The position numbers and the translations under genes are program-made. The notes under the pieces are model-generated. The model had not been told where the DNA came from. It saw nothing but the letters and a program-made list of their open reading frames with translations, and ran no database searches. From the NCBI GenBank assembly GCA_023433945.1, contig JAEYTP010000023.1, positions 1-56,776 of the forward strand: a DNA stretch of 56,776 bases, written 5' to 3'. Each line of letters opens with the position of its first letter. Within the stretch, counting starts at the first letter, position 1. Of the stretch, positions 18,119 to 26,906 are shown one piece after another. The DNA comes from Bacillota bacterium. GTDB lineage: Bacteria > Bacillota > Clostridia > Acetivibrionales > DSM-1351.

Positions 18119-18973
18119 ATGCAAAAAAACACATTACCCAACTGCTTTTTAGGTTGCGAAAGCAGCTTTTTAAACGCTCAAGCAGTTATATTTGGTGCTC
18201 CATATGATGGAACAACTACCTTTAGACCCGGTACTAGATTTGCACCTGCTGCCATGAGAACAGATTCAATTGGTTTGGAAACTTATAGTCCATACTTTGA
18301 TAAAGATATTATTGATTATAAAATACATGATTACGGAGATCTCGATTTACCGTTTGGAGCTCCGACTAAAGCATTAAACATGATTTCTGAAACTGCTCAA
18401 TATATTTTTTCATCGGGTAAAAAACCCGTAATGATTGGTGGAGAACATCTGGTTTCATTACCTGTGATTGAACAAGCATTTAAACAATACCCAGACTTGC
18501 ACATTATCCATTTTGATGCACATACAGATTTGAGAGAAGATTATCTGGGTGAAGATTTATCACATTCTACCGTAATTAGACGAGCATGGGATATGCTAGG
18601 TGACGGACGCATCTGGCAGTATGGAATAAGAAGCGGTACAAGAGAAGAGTTTTATTGGTCACGTGATGGTCACACAAATATGTGCCTTCATAATTTCGAC
18701 GACTTGAACGTTGCAATATCAGGTATTGGGCAAAGCCCCGTTTATCTCACAATAGACCTTGATGTGTTGGACCCATCGGTATTCCCCGGAACAGGAACAC
18801 CCGAAGCTGGAGGTGTCAGCTTTAAAGAGCTAATAAATGCACTTAAAGCAGTATCTTCTTTAAATATTATCGGAGCAGATATAGTGGAGTTGTCACCCCA
18901 TTATGATATTAGTGGAGTTTCAACAGCAGTAGCATGTAAGGTACTACGAGAGGTGCTCTTTGCTGTACTCTAA
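18119..18973 (+). CDS. speB: Agmatinase (ureohydrolase family)
   Basis: This is about 284 residues of the arginase/agmatinase family, with binuclear Mn ligands in GGEHLVSLPV, IIHFDAHTDLRED and LTIDLDVLDPSVFPGTGTPE. It hydrolyses agmatine to putrescine and urea, a step in polyamine synthesis. The short N-terminus and PGTGTPEAGG loop favour agmatinase over arginase. The ATG at 18119 is preferred because AGGATGGGAG lies 7-10 bp before it; an ATG 15 bp upstream falls inside that site. It stands alone: no speA or speE gene is in the window. Confidence 0.88.
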   Translation: MQKNTLPNCFLGCESSFLNAQAVIFGAPYDGTTTFRPGTRFAPAAMRTDSIGLETYSPYFDKDIIDYKIHDYGDLDLPFGAPTKALNMISETAQYIFSSGKKPVMIGGEHLVSLPVIEQAFKQYPDLHIIHFDAHTDLREDYLGEDLSHSTVIRRAWDMLGDGRIWQYGIRSGTREEFYWSRDGHTNMCLHNFDDLNVAISGIGQSPVYLTIDLDVLDPSVFPGTGTPEAGGVSFKELINALKAVSSLNIIGADIVELSPHYDISGVSTAVACKVLREVLFAVL

Positions 18974-19093
18974 TTAAAAAATCTGAAATAGTTCGCTCTA
19001 ACTATACTACTGAAGTACTAGCTTTTCCCTAGTTGAAAATCTGAAATAGTGCCCTGTTATTTTCGTATATTGAATTGCTATACTCAAGTTTAA

Positions 19094-19137
19094 GGGGAAT
19101 CTCAAAACATACATTTTGAAATTCCCCATTTTAAATT
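19094..19137. terminator. Hairpin between speB and the FIST gene
   Basis: GGGGAAT..TCAAAA pairs with TTTTGA..ATTCCCC around a short loop, followed by ATTTTAAATT. The gap also contains two copies of AAAATCTGAAATAGT, near 18978 and 19034. It probably ends the two converging genes. Confidence 0.7.
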
Positions 19138-19204
19138 AAGCTATATGTAATTATACACTTTCGTATATTTTACGCACTTTCTTAGTAGCTTAATATCCCT
19201 CACT

Positions 19205-20275
19205 TTATTTGAGCACCCCTATAATGGTTGATTTATTATGTATAAGAAGCTCTCCCTTCTGACCGGAGGCAAATTCACTTATTGAAAGTGCACCCTCTAG
19301 GAATATAGGCAGCTTTGATTGTATATTTGCAATTTCAGTTTGAAATTTATCATCTAGGAACATTGCCCTTGATATGCAGTCAAATACGAATATTTTATCA
19401 TCCTTGGTTACATTTTGTGCACAATACTCGGCAAGCTTTTCAGAAGATCTAAGCAAGGAATCGGCATTGCCTCCCATAATATACAGCTCACACTTATTAG
19501 GTATATTAGCAACGCATATGATAGAGTCCATTTCATTAAGTTTGATGGGGTCCCTAATTATTATTTCATTGCTGCCTTCTTGAATTATTCCAAATGGATA
19601 ATCTTTGGCATATGTAAAAAAGCCCTCTTTTGAAATAGTAATATCTGACTCATCCCTTATAATATCACGATATACTTCAAATGCATTATAGTAATTTATC
19701 TCAATTAATTCGTTACCATTTGCGCTTGTGACATTTAATGGTCCCTGTAGCTTCTTCCAGCCGTGTTCTACGGCCATGAGAATTTCGTTTTCAACAACGC
19801 AAACATATGCAGCATCCTTATAAACACCAGAATTATCAAATATGCAAGGTTTCCTATCCAGATTGTAATATCCTGCCCCACCCCCTATATATTTGACACT
19901 GTCTCCAAATCTATTGTACACAGTATCAGTTAGGTTTTTGAGGTATTCGGACAGACCATCTGCAAGTACAAAAGCAGTATACTGCTTGTCCGGCTGCAGG
20001 TTGGCATTAATTCTGAAAGTCAAGGGTAATACTCTAGAGCAACACGCTGCATTAAAAACATTTACAATAAATCCATCACTTCGCGCTTTACTTCCTACAA
20101 GAAGTTTAGCAAATATCCCACCAAATATTTTGATAGTTTTCTGGTTGCAAAAATCTACAATTTCCGAGATACAATCATATGAAGCCTCTCCAACAAACAT
20201 CATACATACATCAGATTGCCTAAATGTATTACTTTCTATAAATGTTTTAACTTCCTTTATTGTTCTTAGATACAT
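19205..20275 (-). CDS. FIST-domain protein (FIST_N plus FIST_C)
   Basis: This is a 356-residue soluble protein. The N-terminal half has the FIST_N pattern, including IGGGAGYYN near residue 152 and CIFDNSGVYKDAAYVCVV. The C-terminal half (about 185-355) resembles FIST_C, with YPFGII, CANIPNKCELYIMGG and a final ELLIHNKSTIIGVLK. FIST domains are proposed small-ligand sensors, often found with histidine kinases or chemoreceptors. Here no signalling partner is adjacent; the neighbours are agmatinase and the PII gene. The ligand is unknown. The start is the first ATG, after a GGAGGG ribosome binding site. Confidence 0.85.
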   Translation of the reverse strand: MYLRTIKEVKTFIESNTFRQSDVCMMFVGEASYDCISEIVDFCNQKTIKIFGGIFAKLLVGSKARSDGFIVNVFNAACCSRVLPLTFRINANLQPDKQYTAFVLADGLSEYLKNLTDTVYNRFGDSVKYIGGGAGYYNLDRKPCIFDNSGVYKDAAYVCVVENEILMAVEHGWKKLQGPLNVTSANGNELIEINYYNAFEVYRDIIRDESDITISKEGFFTYAKDYPFGIIQEGSNEIIIRDPIKLNEMDSIICVANIPNKCELYIMGGNADSLLRSSEKLAEYCAQNVTKDDKIFVFDCISRAMFLDDKFQTEIANIQSKLPIFLEGALSISEFASGQKGELLIHNKSTIIGVLK

Positions 20276-20467
20276 ATTATAGCCCTCCCTTTAGTACTAT
20301 TTTACTACCATATATATCCAAAGGGAATAATCCTTTATTACTATTTATTGTATAATATTTGGTTTTTTTACTAAAAATAAAAAAACTATACTATAGTTAC
20401 TAGTTAATTCATAACTATAGTATAGTTCTCTTTTGATAAATCCCTAAAACTATAAATTCTTAAATTC

Positions 20468-20809
20468 TTAAAATATTGCTTTTTCGCCTCTCTCTTTAGT
20501 CCTTATACGAATAACATCTGCAACATCATATACGAATATTTTACCGTCTCCTACCTCTCCAGTTTGAGCGTTTATGATAATAGTATCAATAATTGATTCA
20601 ACCTTGTCGTCAGTTACGACTAATTCTATTTTTACCTTTGGAAGAACATTTAATGAGATTTCACTACCTCTGTAAAATTCCTTCCAACCCATCTGCTTGC
20701 CGGCTCCCATTACCTGATTAATTGTAATACCGTCAAGACCTATGGCAAGTAGTGCTTCCTTTAATTCTTCCAACTTACCTGGACGAATAATCGCTTCTAT
20801 TTTCTTCAT
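20468..20809 (-). CDS. glnK: PII nitrogen regulatory protein
   Basis: This is a 113-residue PII signal protein. It starts MKKIEAIIRPGKLEELKEAL and ends with the nucleotide-binding segment TGEVGDGKIFVYDVADVIRIRT. It binds ATP/ADP and 2-oxoglutarate and usually plugs or releases the ammonium channel, whose gene is 32 bp upstream. In the T-loop (GKQMGWKEFYRGSEISLN) Gln39 is kept, but the position of the uridylylated Tyr51 is Ile. Control by uridylylation is therefore unlikely and only metabolite binding remains. The ATG at 20809 is used, after AGAAAGG; another ATG lies 9 bp upstream. Confidence 0.95.
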   Translation of the reverse strand: MKKIEAIIRPGKLEELKEALLAIGLDGITINQVMGAGKQMGWKEFYRGSEISLNVLPKVKIELVVTDDKVESIIDTIIINAQTGEVGDGKIFVYDVADVIRIRTKERGEKAIF

Positions 20810-20840
20810 AATAATCATCCTTTCTGTAGGTGTTTACATA

Positions 20841-22091
20841 TTAATCCATTCCTGAGAATGATGGATAAGCAGATTCTCCATGCTGTGATATATCAAGACC
20901 TTCAGACTCTTCTCTAGACGCAACTCTTATATTCATAATTGCTTTGAGAACAAACATTATTACTGCTGTTCCTATCACTGCAAGTGCTATTGTAACACCG
21001 ATACTAATCAGCTGAGCAACGATTAATCTTGTCTCACCAGCATAAACTAAACCATCCCACTGTGCTACTGAGTTAATCTTGTTCTGTGCAAATAAACCAG
21101 TTGCGATTCCGCCCCACATACCACCAATACCATGGCAACCGAATGCGTCTAACGCATCATCATATCCAAACTTAGCCTTAATTACGCTCATTGCAAAGTA
21201 ACAAAGTGGGCTTACTACTGCTCCAATTATAATAGCTGACCATATTGGAACAAAGCCTGCTCCAGGAGTTATTGCAACCAGACCGACTACTGCACCTGTT
21301 GCGGCGCCAAGCATTGTTGGCTTTCCACGTGTAATTCTTTCAACAGCCATCCATGACAGTAATGCCGCTGCAGCAGAAGTGTTAGTTGTTAAGAATGCAT
21401 GTACTGCGAGTTCTCCACTGCTCAATGCGCTTCCAGCATTGAATCCGAACCATCCAAACCAAAGAAGTGCTGCACCAATAAATACTAATGGAATGTTGTG
21501 AGGCTGAGAAGACGTTACTCCATAGCCTTTTCTCTTTCCTAAAATAATAGCTGCTACCAATCCGGATACACCAGAACTGATATGGACTACATTACCACCT
21601 GCAAAGTCAACTGCACCAAGAGATCTTAACCAGCCATCTGTTCCCCACATCATATGAGCTAATGGATAGTATACTATCAACGACCATAGCGCTATGAAAA
21701 TTACTAGTGATGAGAACTTCATTCTTTCAACTAAAGAACCGGTAATAAGTGCTGGCGTGATTATTGCAAACATCATCTGAAATGCTACAAACAAGGTATG
21801 CGGTATAGTTCCAGCATAGTCTGGATTTGGTGCTCCACCAACACCATTTAAGAACGCCCATTGGAAGTTACCAACTATACCAGCTATGTCCTTGCCAAAG
21901 GATAATGAATATCCTATTGCTACCCACATAATGGATGCTAAGCCACATATAAAGAATGAAGCCATTATTGTGCTTAAAACATTCTTTCTTTTAACCATAC
22001 CACCGTAGAATAGTGCAAGCCCTGGTGTCATAATAAATACCAATGCAGTTGATATTAGTACAAAAGAGCTATCCCCAAAGTTTATTTCCAT
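20841..22091 (-). CDS. amt: Ammonium transporter
   Basis: This 416-residue channel has about eleven membrane helices and no separate cleavable leader. It starts MEINFGDSSFVLISTALVFIM, so the N-terminus is outside. The Amt hallmarks are ALFYGGMVKRKN, the twin-His pore segments (HVSSGVSG for histidine 1 and DAFGCHGIGGMWGG for histidine 2), and the gate Phe region FQMMFAIITPAL. It takes up ammonium and is gated by the PII protein encoded directly downstream. A terminator-like hairpin in its leader suggests that its transcription is attenuated. Confidence 0.96.
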   Translation of the reverse strand: MEINFGDSSFVLISTALVFIMTPGLALFYGGMVKRKNVLSTIMASFFICGLASIMWVAIGYSLSFGKDIAGIVGNFQWAFLNGVGGAPNPDYAGTIPHTLFVAFQMMFAIITPALITGSLVERMKFSSLVIFIALWSLIVYYPLAHMMWGTDGWLRSLGAVDFAGGNVVHISSGVSGLVAAIILGKRKGYGVTSSQPHNIPLVFIGAALLWFGWFGFNAGSALSSGELAVHAFLTTNTSAAAALLSWMAVERITRGKPTMLGAATGAVVGLVAITPGAGFVPIWSAIIIGAVVSPLCYFAMSVIKAKFGYDDALDAFGCHGIGGMWGGIATGLFAQNKINSVAQWDGLVYAGETRLIVAQLISIGVTIALAVIGTAVIMFVLKAIMNIRVASREESEGLDISQHGESAYPSFSGMD

Positions 22092-22133
22092 AAAAACCCC
22101 TCCTAATCAAAATAAAATAATTTATTTTTTGTT

Positions 22134-22185
22134 AAAAAGCAAAGGCGCGTTTTAAGGTTATGGAAAAACTTAAAACACGCCATTG
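22134..22185 (-). promoter_or_regulatory. Attenuator hairpin in the amt leader
   Basis: On the minus strand CAATGGCG (22185-22178) opens a 13-bp stem (GGCGTGTTTTAAG with CTTAAAACGCGCC) followed by TTTGCTTTTT. It is a textbook terminator placed about 45 nt before the amt start codon, not after a gene. Downstream of an ANTAR-protein gene, this is the expected target layout for antitermination. Confidence 0.75.
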
Positions 22186-22239
22186 TGATCAAAATATGAA
22201 ATTTTAAAACTAGCTATACGTATAGACAATATTATAAAT

Positions 22240-22285
22240 TCAAATAAATAAAGCTGCATAAAAATCAAAAGATTATTAGCAGCCT
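22240..22285 (-). terminator. Possible terminator after the ANTAR gene
   Basis: On the minus strand AGGCTGC and GCAGCTT enclose a loop of about 21 nt and are followed by TATTTATTT. It lies about 70 bp after the ANTAR gene stop and separates it from the amt unit. The stem is only 7 bp. Confidence 0.45.
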
Positions 22286-22355
22286 CGTTGCTGAATTTAT
22301 TAACTTAATAATAGTATATCACCAATAATTGGTTTGTGCAACACTTTTTTAAAAA

Positions 22356-22928
22356 TTATACAAAAGTTTCTAGTATTTCTTCTGCCACCTTTAATTGTGA
22401 CTCACGGTTATCCATGGCCCGCTTTTGTATGTATCTATGAGCCTGAGGCTCAGTCATATTCATTCTTTCAACCAGCAGCCATTTTGCCTTTTCGATGACT
22501 TTCCTATCTTGTATCTTCTTCTCTAAATCATCCTTCTGCATTCTAAGGCCACGTAAGGATTTTCTAGATTGTGCTGCGAACCTGGCTGTTTGGATCAAAG
22601 TCATCCTATTTATAGGCTTTGGAAGAATTAAAGCACCAACCTTTTCAAGTTTGAATTGCATTTCATCAAGAAAGTCATGTTTGGCTAACATTACAATGCC
22701 AGCATCCGTTTTATCAGAAACATCAAGTACAAAGTCAATTCCTAATTCGTCTTGCAAAGGGGCATTCACTAGTATAATATCCGGCTCAAAAATGTCTATT
22801 TTTCTTCTGGCAGCATCGGCTGATAAAGAATATTCAACAGGTGAATACCCTTGTTGGATCATTAGAGTACGTAATTCCTTAACTAATTCCACTTTGCTGC
22901 ATACAATAAGAACTCCCCCTGAACCCAC
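22356..22928 (-). CDS. ANTAR-domain RNA-binding antiterminator with pseudo-receiver
   Basis: This is about 190 residues: a receiver-like fold (about 1-115), a coiled-coil linker (LRGLRMQKDDLEKKIQDR) and a C-terminal ANTAR domain, KVIEKAKWLLVERMNMTEPQAHRYIQKRAMDNR. ANTAR proteins bind leader RNA hairpins and prevent termination. The receiver lacks the acidic pair (LIVCSKVE) and the phosphoacceptor Asp is Asn (IILVNAP), so phosphorylation is not the signal; a ligand or protein partner such as glutamine synthetase is likelier. GGAGGTGAT is a near-perfect ribosome binding site, best spaced for the GTG at 22928. ATG 22934 overlaps that site. It lies 45 bp after glnA. Confidence 0.88.
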   Translation of the reverse strand: MGSGGVLIVCSKVELVKELRTLMIQQGYSPVEYSLSADAARRKIDIFEPDIILVNAPLQDELGIDFVLDVSDKTDAGIVMLAKHDFLDEMQFKLEKVGALILPKPINRMTLIQTARFAAQSRKSLRGLRMQKDDLEKKIQDRKVIEKAKWLLVERMNMTEPQAHRYIQKRAMDNRESQLKVAEEILETFV

Positions 22929-22972
22929 TGGCATCACCTCCACCTGTACAGGGAATATAATCAGTATAATTA

Positions 22973-24301
22973 TTAATATGCAGAAAGATAATTATCGATC
23001 TCCCATGAATGTACAGAGTTATTGAATGCCATCCATTCATTTTCCTTGGCATTTATATACTTCTCATATATGTGCTTGCCGAGAACCTCTTTAACATAAG
23101 GATCTTTTTTCATCTCTTCAAGTGCAAGGTAAAGATTTGATGGAAGCCTTTCAATACCATAACTCAGTTCCTGTTCAGGAGTAAGATTATAAGTATTTAA
23201 ATCTATTGGGTCAGATATTTGAAGATTGTTATTCAATCCATCAAGTCCAGCCTCTAGCACTAAAGCTAATGTAAGATATGGATTGCAAGAAGGATCAGGA
23301 CTTCTCAATTCAATTCTGGTTGCATCACCCTTTGGTGCAGGGATTCTGAGAAGAGGACTTCTATTCATATGCGACCATGCAATATGAACAGGGGCTTCAA
23401 ATCCCGGAACGAATCTCTTATAAGAATTAACAAGAGGATTGGATATAGCTGTTATACCCTTGATATGCTTAAGGATACCTGCTGCAAACATTTTTGCAAA
23501 GTCTGAGATGTCTCTATTATTATCTTCATTTGCAAATAGGTTTTTCCCATTTTGAGAAATAGACATATTAATATGCATGCCTGAACCATAAGTATTCATT
23601 ATAGGTTTCGGCATAAAGGTTGCATGCAGACCATTTCTCTGCGCCACTATTTTAACCACAGTTTTAAATGTCATTATTTTATCAGCGGCTGACAGAACAT
23701 CGTCATACTTGAAGTCTATCTCATGCTGTCCTGCTGCATTTTCATGGTGCGAGGCTTCTATCTCAAAGCCCATATCTTCAAGCACCATGCAAATCTCTCT
23801 CCTACAGTTTTCACCCATATCCATTGGCGCAAGGTCAAAGTATCCTGCAGAATCATGTGTTTTTGTAGTAGGCCTTCCCTCAGAATCAGTATGAAACAGG
23901 AAGAATTCACACTCAGGACCAATATTAAATGTATATCCCAATTTAGTAGCCTTTTCAACAGACTTTTTAAGTATGTATCTGGGATCTCCTGAAAACTGAG
24001 TACCATCATAGTTCTTTATATCACAAATAAGTCTTGCTACTTTACCATGTTGTGGTCTCCAAGGAATTATTGAAAGCGTCTTTGGATCAGGAAGCAGCAG
24101 CATATCAGATTGTTCTACCTCTGAAAAACCTGCTATAGCTGACGCATCGAAAATTATTCCTTCCTCAAGAGCCCTTTCAAGCTGCTTTGAATTGATTGCA
24201 ATATTTTTCATACGACCAAAAATATCTGTGAATTGCAATCTGATAAATTTAACATCATTCAGTTCAATAAACTTAAGAACATCATTATTTGAGCAAGACA
24301 T
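22973..24301 (-). CDS. glnA: Glutamine synthetase type I
   Basis: This 442-residue dodecameric GSI makes glutamine from glutamate, ammonium and ATP. Family motifs are the beta-grasp start (KFIRLQFTDIFGRMKNIAI), GPECEFFLF, HENAAGQHEIDFKY, the ATP-binding NTYGSGMHINMS, and NPLVNSYKRFVPGFEAP. The length, without the 25-residue insertion of GSI-beta, indicates GSI-alpha, which is not adenylylated and is feedback-inhibited. It follows the glutamate synthase genes, making a GS-GOGAT cluster, and precedes the ANTAR regulator. A second, unrelated type III enzyme is encoded at 34886. Confidence 0.96.
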   Translation of the reverse strand: MSCSNNDVLKFIELNDVKFIRLQFTDIFGRMKNIAINSKQLERALEEGIIFDASAIAGFSEVEQSDMLLLPDPKTLSIIPWRPQHGKVARLICDIKNYDGTQFSGDPRYILKKSVEKATKLGYTFNIGPECEFFLFHTDSEGRPTTKTHDSAGYFDLAPMDMGENCRREICMVLEDMGFEIEASHHENAAGQHEIDFKYDDVLSAADKIMTFKTVVKIVAQRNGLHATFMPKPIMNTYGSGMHINMSISQNGKNLFANEDNNRDISDFAKMFAAGILKHIKGITAISNPLVNSYKRFVPGFEAPVHIAWSHMNRSPLLRIPAPKGDATRIELRSPDPSCNPYLTLALVLEAGLDGLNNNLQISDPIDLNTYNLTPEQELSYGIERLPSNLYLALEEMKKDPYVKEVLGKHIYEKYINAKENEWMAFNNSVHSWEIDNYLSAY

Positions 24302-24337
24302 TGCCCCACCCCCATTTTTTAATTACTTTTAATACGC

Positions 24338-24367
24338 AAATAATACCCAATTTTATGGGTATTATTT
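24338..24367 (-). other. Perfect hairpin ahead of glnA
   Basis: A 12-bp perfect stem with a 6-nt loop (minus strand AAATAATACCCA, TAAAAT, TGGGTATTATTT) lies between the GXGXG gene and glnA. No T run follows, so it is not a standard terminator. It could be an RNA-processing or protein-binding hairpin that sets glnA expression apart from the upstream glt genes. Confidence 0.6.
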
Positions 24368-24404
24368 ATGTTATTAGTCATACAGGAATAATTATACATG
24401 TAAT

Positions 24405-25124
24405 TTAGTTATGTGTATACAATTGCTTGTAAGGATTTTTGGTATTTGCTGTAAGTTTTACAAAGTTAGATTCTAGTATCTCATCCTTGTCATAACCAAA
24501 ATATGAACAAAATTCTGATATAAAGCCTTCTATCTGAGCCTTATCTTCCTCAGTAGCATTTGTAGACATTACCTGTGAAGGAAGGTCCTCAGGAACCTGT
24601 TCGCTTCTAATGTATATAACTCCCCCATGCATTCCTGTTCCACAGAAGTTTCCTACAGGAATGCCCTGTGCTCCTATTCCAAGCACTACAAGTATTCCAC
24701 CCGCTTGGTATTCTCCTAGAAAATCTCCTGTCTTTCCTCCTATAACGATAAGCGGTTTTTGGTTCTGGTACTCCTTCATATGAATACCAACTCTATAACC
24801 AGCATTACCCTTTACAAAAATTTTTCCACCACGCATACCATACCCGGTAGTATCACCACAGTTACCATATACAACTATCTTGCCATCATTCATAGTATCA
24901 CCGGTAGCGTCTTGTGCATTACCGTTTACTACAATCTCAGCTCCATCCATATAAGCAGCAAGAGCATTTCCGGGTGTACCGTTTATAGTTATTTGCTTTC
25001 CTTTAATGCCGCAACCTATATATCGTTGACCATATACTTCATCAAGAATTATCTCTGAGTCCGGCGAATTTCTGATTTGCTCATTAACCTCAGAATAATA
25101 AGTGTTTCCAACTGATATTTTCAT
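24405..25124 (-). CDS. Glutamate synthase GXGXG-domain subunit (GltB C-terminal part)
   Basis: This 239-residue right-handed beta-helix protein repeats a G-x-x-G-x-x-x-G pattern, for example GNAQDATGDTMNDGKIVVYG and GNCGDTTGYGMRGGKIFVKG. It corresponds to the C-terminal GXGXG domain of large glutamate synthase subunits, encoded here as a free protein in the archaeal style. It should be structural within the GOGAT complex. It lies 81 bp after the FAD subunit gene and about 100 bp before glnA. Confidence 0.9.
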   Translation of the reverse strand: MKISVGNTYYSEVNEQIRNSPDSEIILDEVYGQRYIGCGIKGKQITINGTPGNALAAYMDGAEIVVNGNAQDATGDTMNDGKIVVYGNCGDTTGYGMRGGKIFVKGNAGYRVGIHMKEYQNQKPLIVIGGKTGDFLGEYQAGGILVVLGIGAQGIPVGNFCGTGMHGGVIYIRSEQVPEDLPSQVMSTNATEEDKAQIEGFISEFCSYFGYDKDEILESNFVKLTANTKNPYKQLYTHN

Positions 25125-25205
25125 CTATATCACCCTTTCTAAATAAACTAATCAATGAGGGGGTTCCCGCCGAATACGGTACTACCCCACCCTCATATCA
25201 AATGG

Positions 25206-26444
25206 TTATTTGGCACCTGCCAGCTTCTTTTTTCTCACCGCTTTGTCAAAAACCAGAAGTTGTGGACTGGTCTTTAGCAAGTCGCTGTTAATTTCACAAA
25301 GAGGAGTCTTCTCTCTGATAATTGATGTATATATACCTGCTCTGCTAATCTCTCCAATAAGTATGTAACCCTTTAGTAGCCCATCACTGAATACCATCTT
25401 TTTATAGTTGTTTTCATCAACAGACTCAATGCACTCACCTTCCATAGCACCTGCTGTAATCATATGCAAACCAAAGAACCCAATTGCATTCATAGGCATT
25501 GCTGTATCAAACACCTTTTCTCCGCCAGCCATATTTATTCCTGCTATCTCGCCTTGCATATATGCATTTGGAAGAAGCGCAAGGATTTTATTTTGATTGG
25601 TGCAAATATCATAGCTCTCGGTACAGTCACCCGCAGAATACACATCCTTGATGGAGGTTTCCTGCTTGTTATCGGTAACAATACCTCTGTTTACGTTACC
25701 GCCTGCATCTTTGACAAGGTTTGTATTAGGTCTAACACCAACCGCTACTATCAAAACATCATATGGCAGCTCACATCCTGACTTCAAGTAAACAACCCCA
25801 TCCTTTACTGATGAAGCAGCATCATTGAGCATAAACTTAATGCCTTCCTTCTCAATATGCTTTTGAACAAAGGATGCACCCTTACTATCCAGGATACTTG
25901 GAAGAATTCTATCCGCTAAGTCAACTACTGTAATGTCATCACAAACATCATGTAGTCCTTCAGCTGCCTTTAAGCCAATGAGTCCCGCACCCATTATTAC
26001 TACCTTTGAATCTTTTCTTACTACTTCCTTCACAGCCTTAGCACTGTCCCAAGTGAGGAATGTAAAGGCATTTTTTGCATCTGCAAGGCCTTCAACTGGA
26101 GGAACAAACGGTGAAGAACCTGTTGCAACCAATAGCTTGTCATACACAATTTCACTATCATCCTCGAGCACTACATTCTTATTCTCAGCATCAATTCTAA
26201 CAACCTTTTTCCCCAGTATAGCCGTGCAGTTATTTACTTCATAGAAATCACTGTCTCTGTAGTACATTTTGTCGTCTGTCACTTTCCCCTTGAGCCAATA
26301 TGAAATGAGAGGACGAGAATATGTAAAATGTGCCTCATCAGAGATTATTGTTATTGAGCCTTCCTTATCAACACTACGAATACCACTTACACACCCAACA
26401 GCAGCTGCCGAGTTGCCAATTATTACGTATTTACCCACTTTCAT
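25206..26444 (-). CDS. NAD(P)H/FAD oxidoreductase subunit of glutamate synthase cluster
   Basis: This 412-residue pyridine nucleotide-disulfide-type flavoprotein has an N-terminal FAD motif (YVIIGNSAAAVG), an internal NAD(P) motif (VVIMGAGLIGLKAAE) and the later FAD motif VYSAGDCTE. It resembles NADH-rubredoxin and nitrite reductase FAD modules rather than classical GltD. Position in the operon suggests that it feeds electrons from NAD(P)H through the ferredoxin subunit into the FMN domain. Its ATG overlaps the stop of the ferredoxin gene (TGATG), with GGAGAGG as ribosome binding site. Confidence 0.9.
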   Translation of the reverse strand: MKVGKYVIIGNSAAAVGCVSGIRSVDKEGSITIISDEAHFTYSRPLISYWLKGKVTDDKMYYRDSDFYEVNNCTAILGKKVVRIDAENKNVVLEDDSEIVYDKLLVATGSSPFVPPVEGLADAKNAFTFLTWDSAKAVKEVVRKDSKVVIMGAGLIGLKAAEGLHDVCDDITVVDLADRILPSILDSKGASFVQKHIEKEGIKFMLNDAASSVKDGVVYLKSGCELPYDVLIVAVGVRPNTNLVKDAGGNVNRGIVTDNKQETSIKDVYSAGDCTESYDICTNQNKILALLPNAYMQGEIAGINMAGGEKVFDTAMPMNAIGFFGLHMITAGAMEGECIESVDENNYKKMVFSDGLLKGYILIGEISRAGIYTSIIREKTPLCEINSDLLKTSPQLLVFDKAVRKKKLAGAK

Positions 26445-26875
26445 CACCTCTCCTCATATACTATCGCAAGATTTGGACAATTTTCTGCACATGCAGGTTT
26501 GCCACTTTCTATGCATAAGTCACATTTCTTAATTGCCTTTTCATTTCCGGGAAGTACTGATCCATAGGGACATACTAAGATGCAAGTATAGCAACCAACA
26601 CATCTCGACTCGTCCACAAATACTCTTCCGTCTTCACCCATCTGCATTGCTCCGGTAATACAGGACTTAACACACAATGGTGTTTCACAATGTCTGCAGG
26701 ATACCGCAAAGCATATATTATCGTCGCCTTCTTCTATTGTTATTCGTGGCTGTGGCTTTGTGTCTCCCGAAAATGCCTTTACCATATCCTTCTTCCCGCT
26801 ATGGGAGAATGCACAATAGTATTCACAAAGATGGCAGCCTAAGCATCTATCTTCATTAACATAAATTCTCTTCAT
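26444..26875 (-). CDS. Four-cluster ferredoxin subunit of glutamate synthase cluster
   Basis: This 143-residue protein has four Cys groups of the DmsB/HycB type: CLGCHLCEYYC, CRHCETPLCVKSC, CVGCYTCILVCP, and CDLCIESGKPACAENCP. It probably carries four [4Fe-4S] clusters, passing electrons between the FAD subunit and the synthase subunit. The ATG at 26875 is chosen because GAAGGGG precedes it and the Cys motif starts at once; an in-frame ATG 78 bp upstream would overlap the preceding gene. Confidence 0.9.
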   Translation of the reverse strand: MKRIYVNEDRCLGCHLCEYYCAFSHSGKKDMVKAFSGDTKPQPRITIEEGDDNICFAVSCRHCETPLCVKSCITGAMQMGEDGRVFVDESRCVGCYTCILVCPYGSVLPGNEKAIKKCDLCIESGKPACAENCPNLAIVYEER

Positions 26876-26906
26876 ATCGACAACCCCTTCCAAAACTAAT
26901 AATCTA

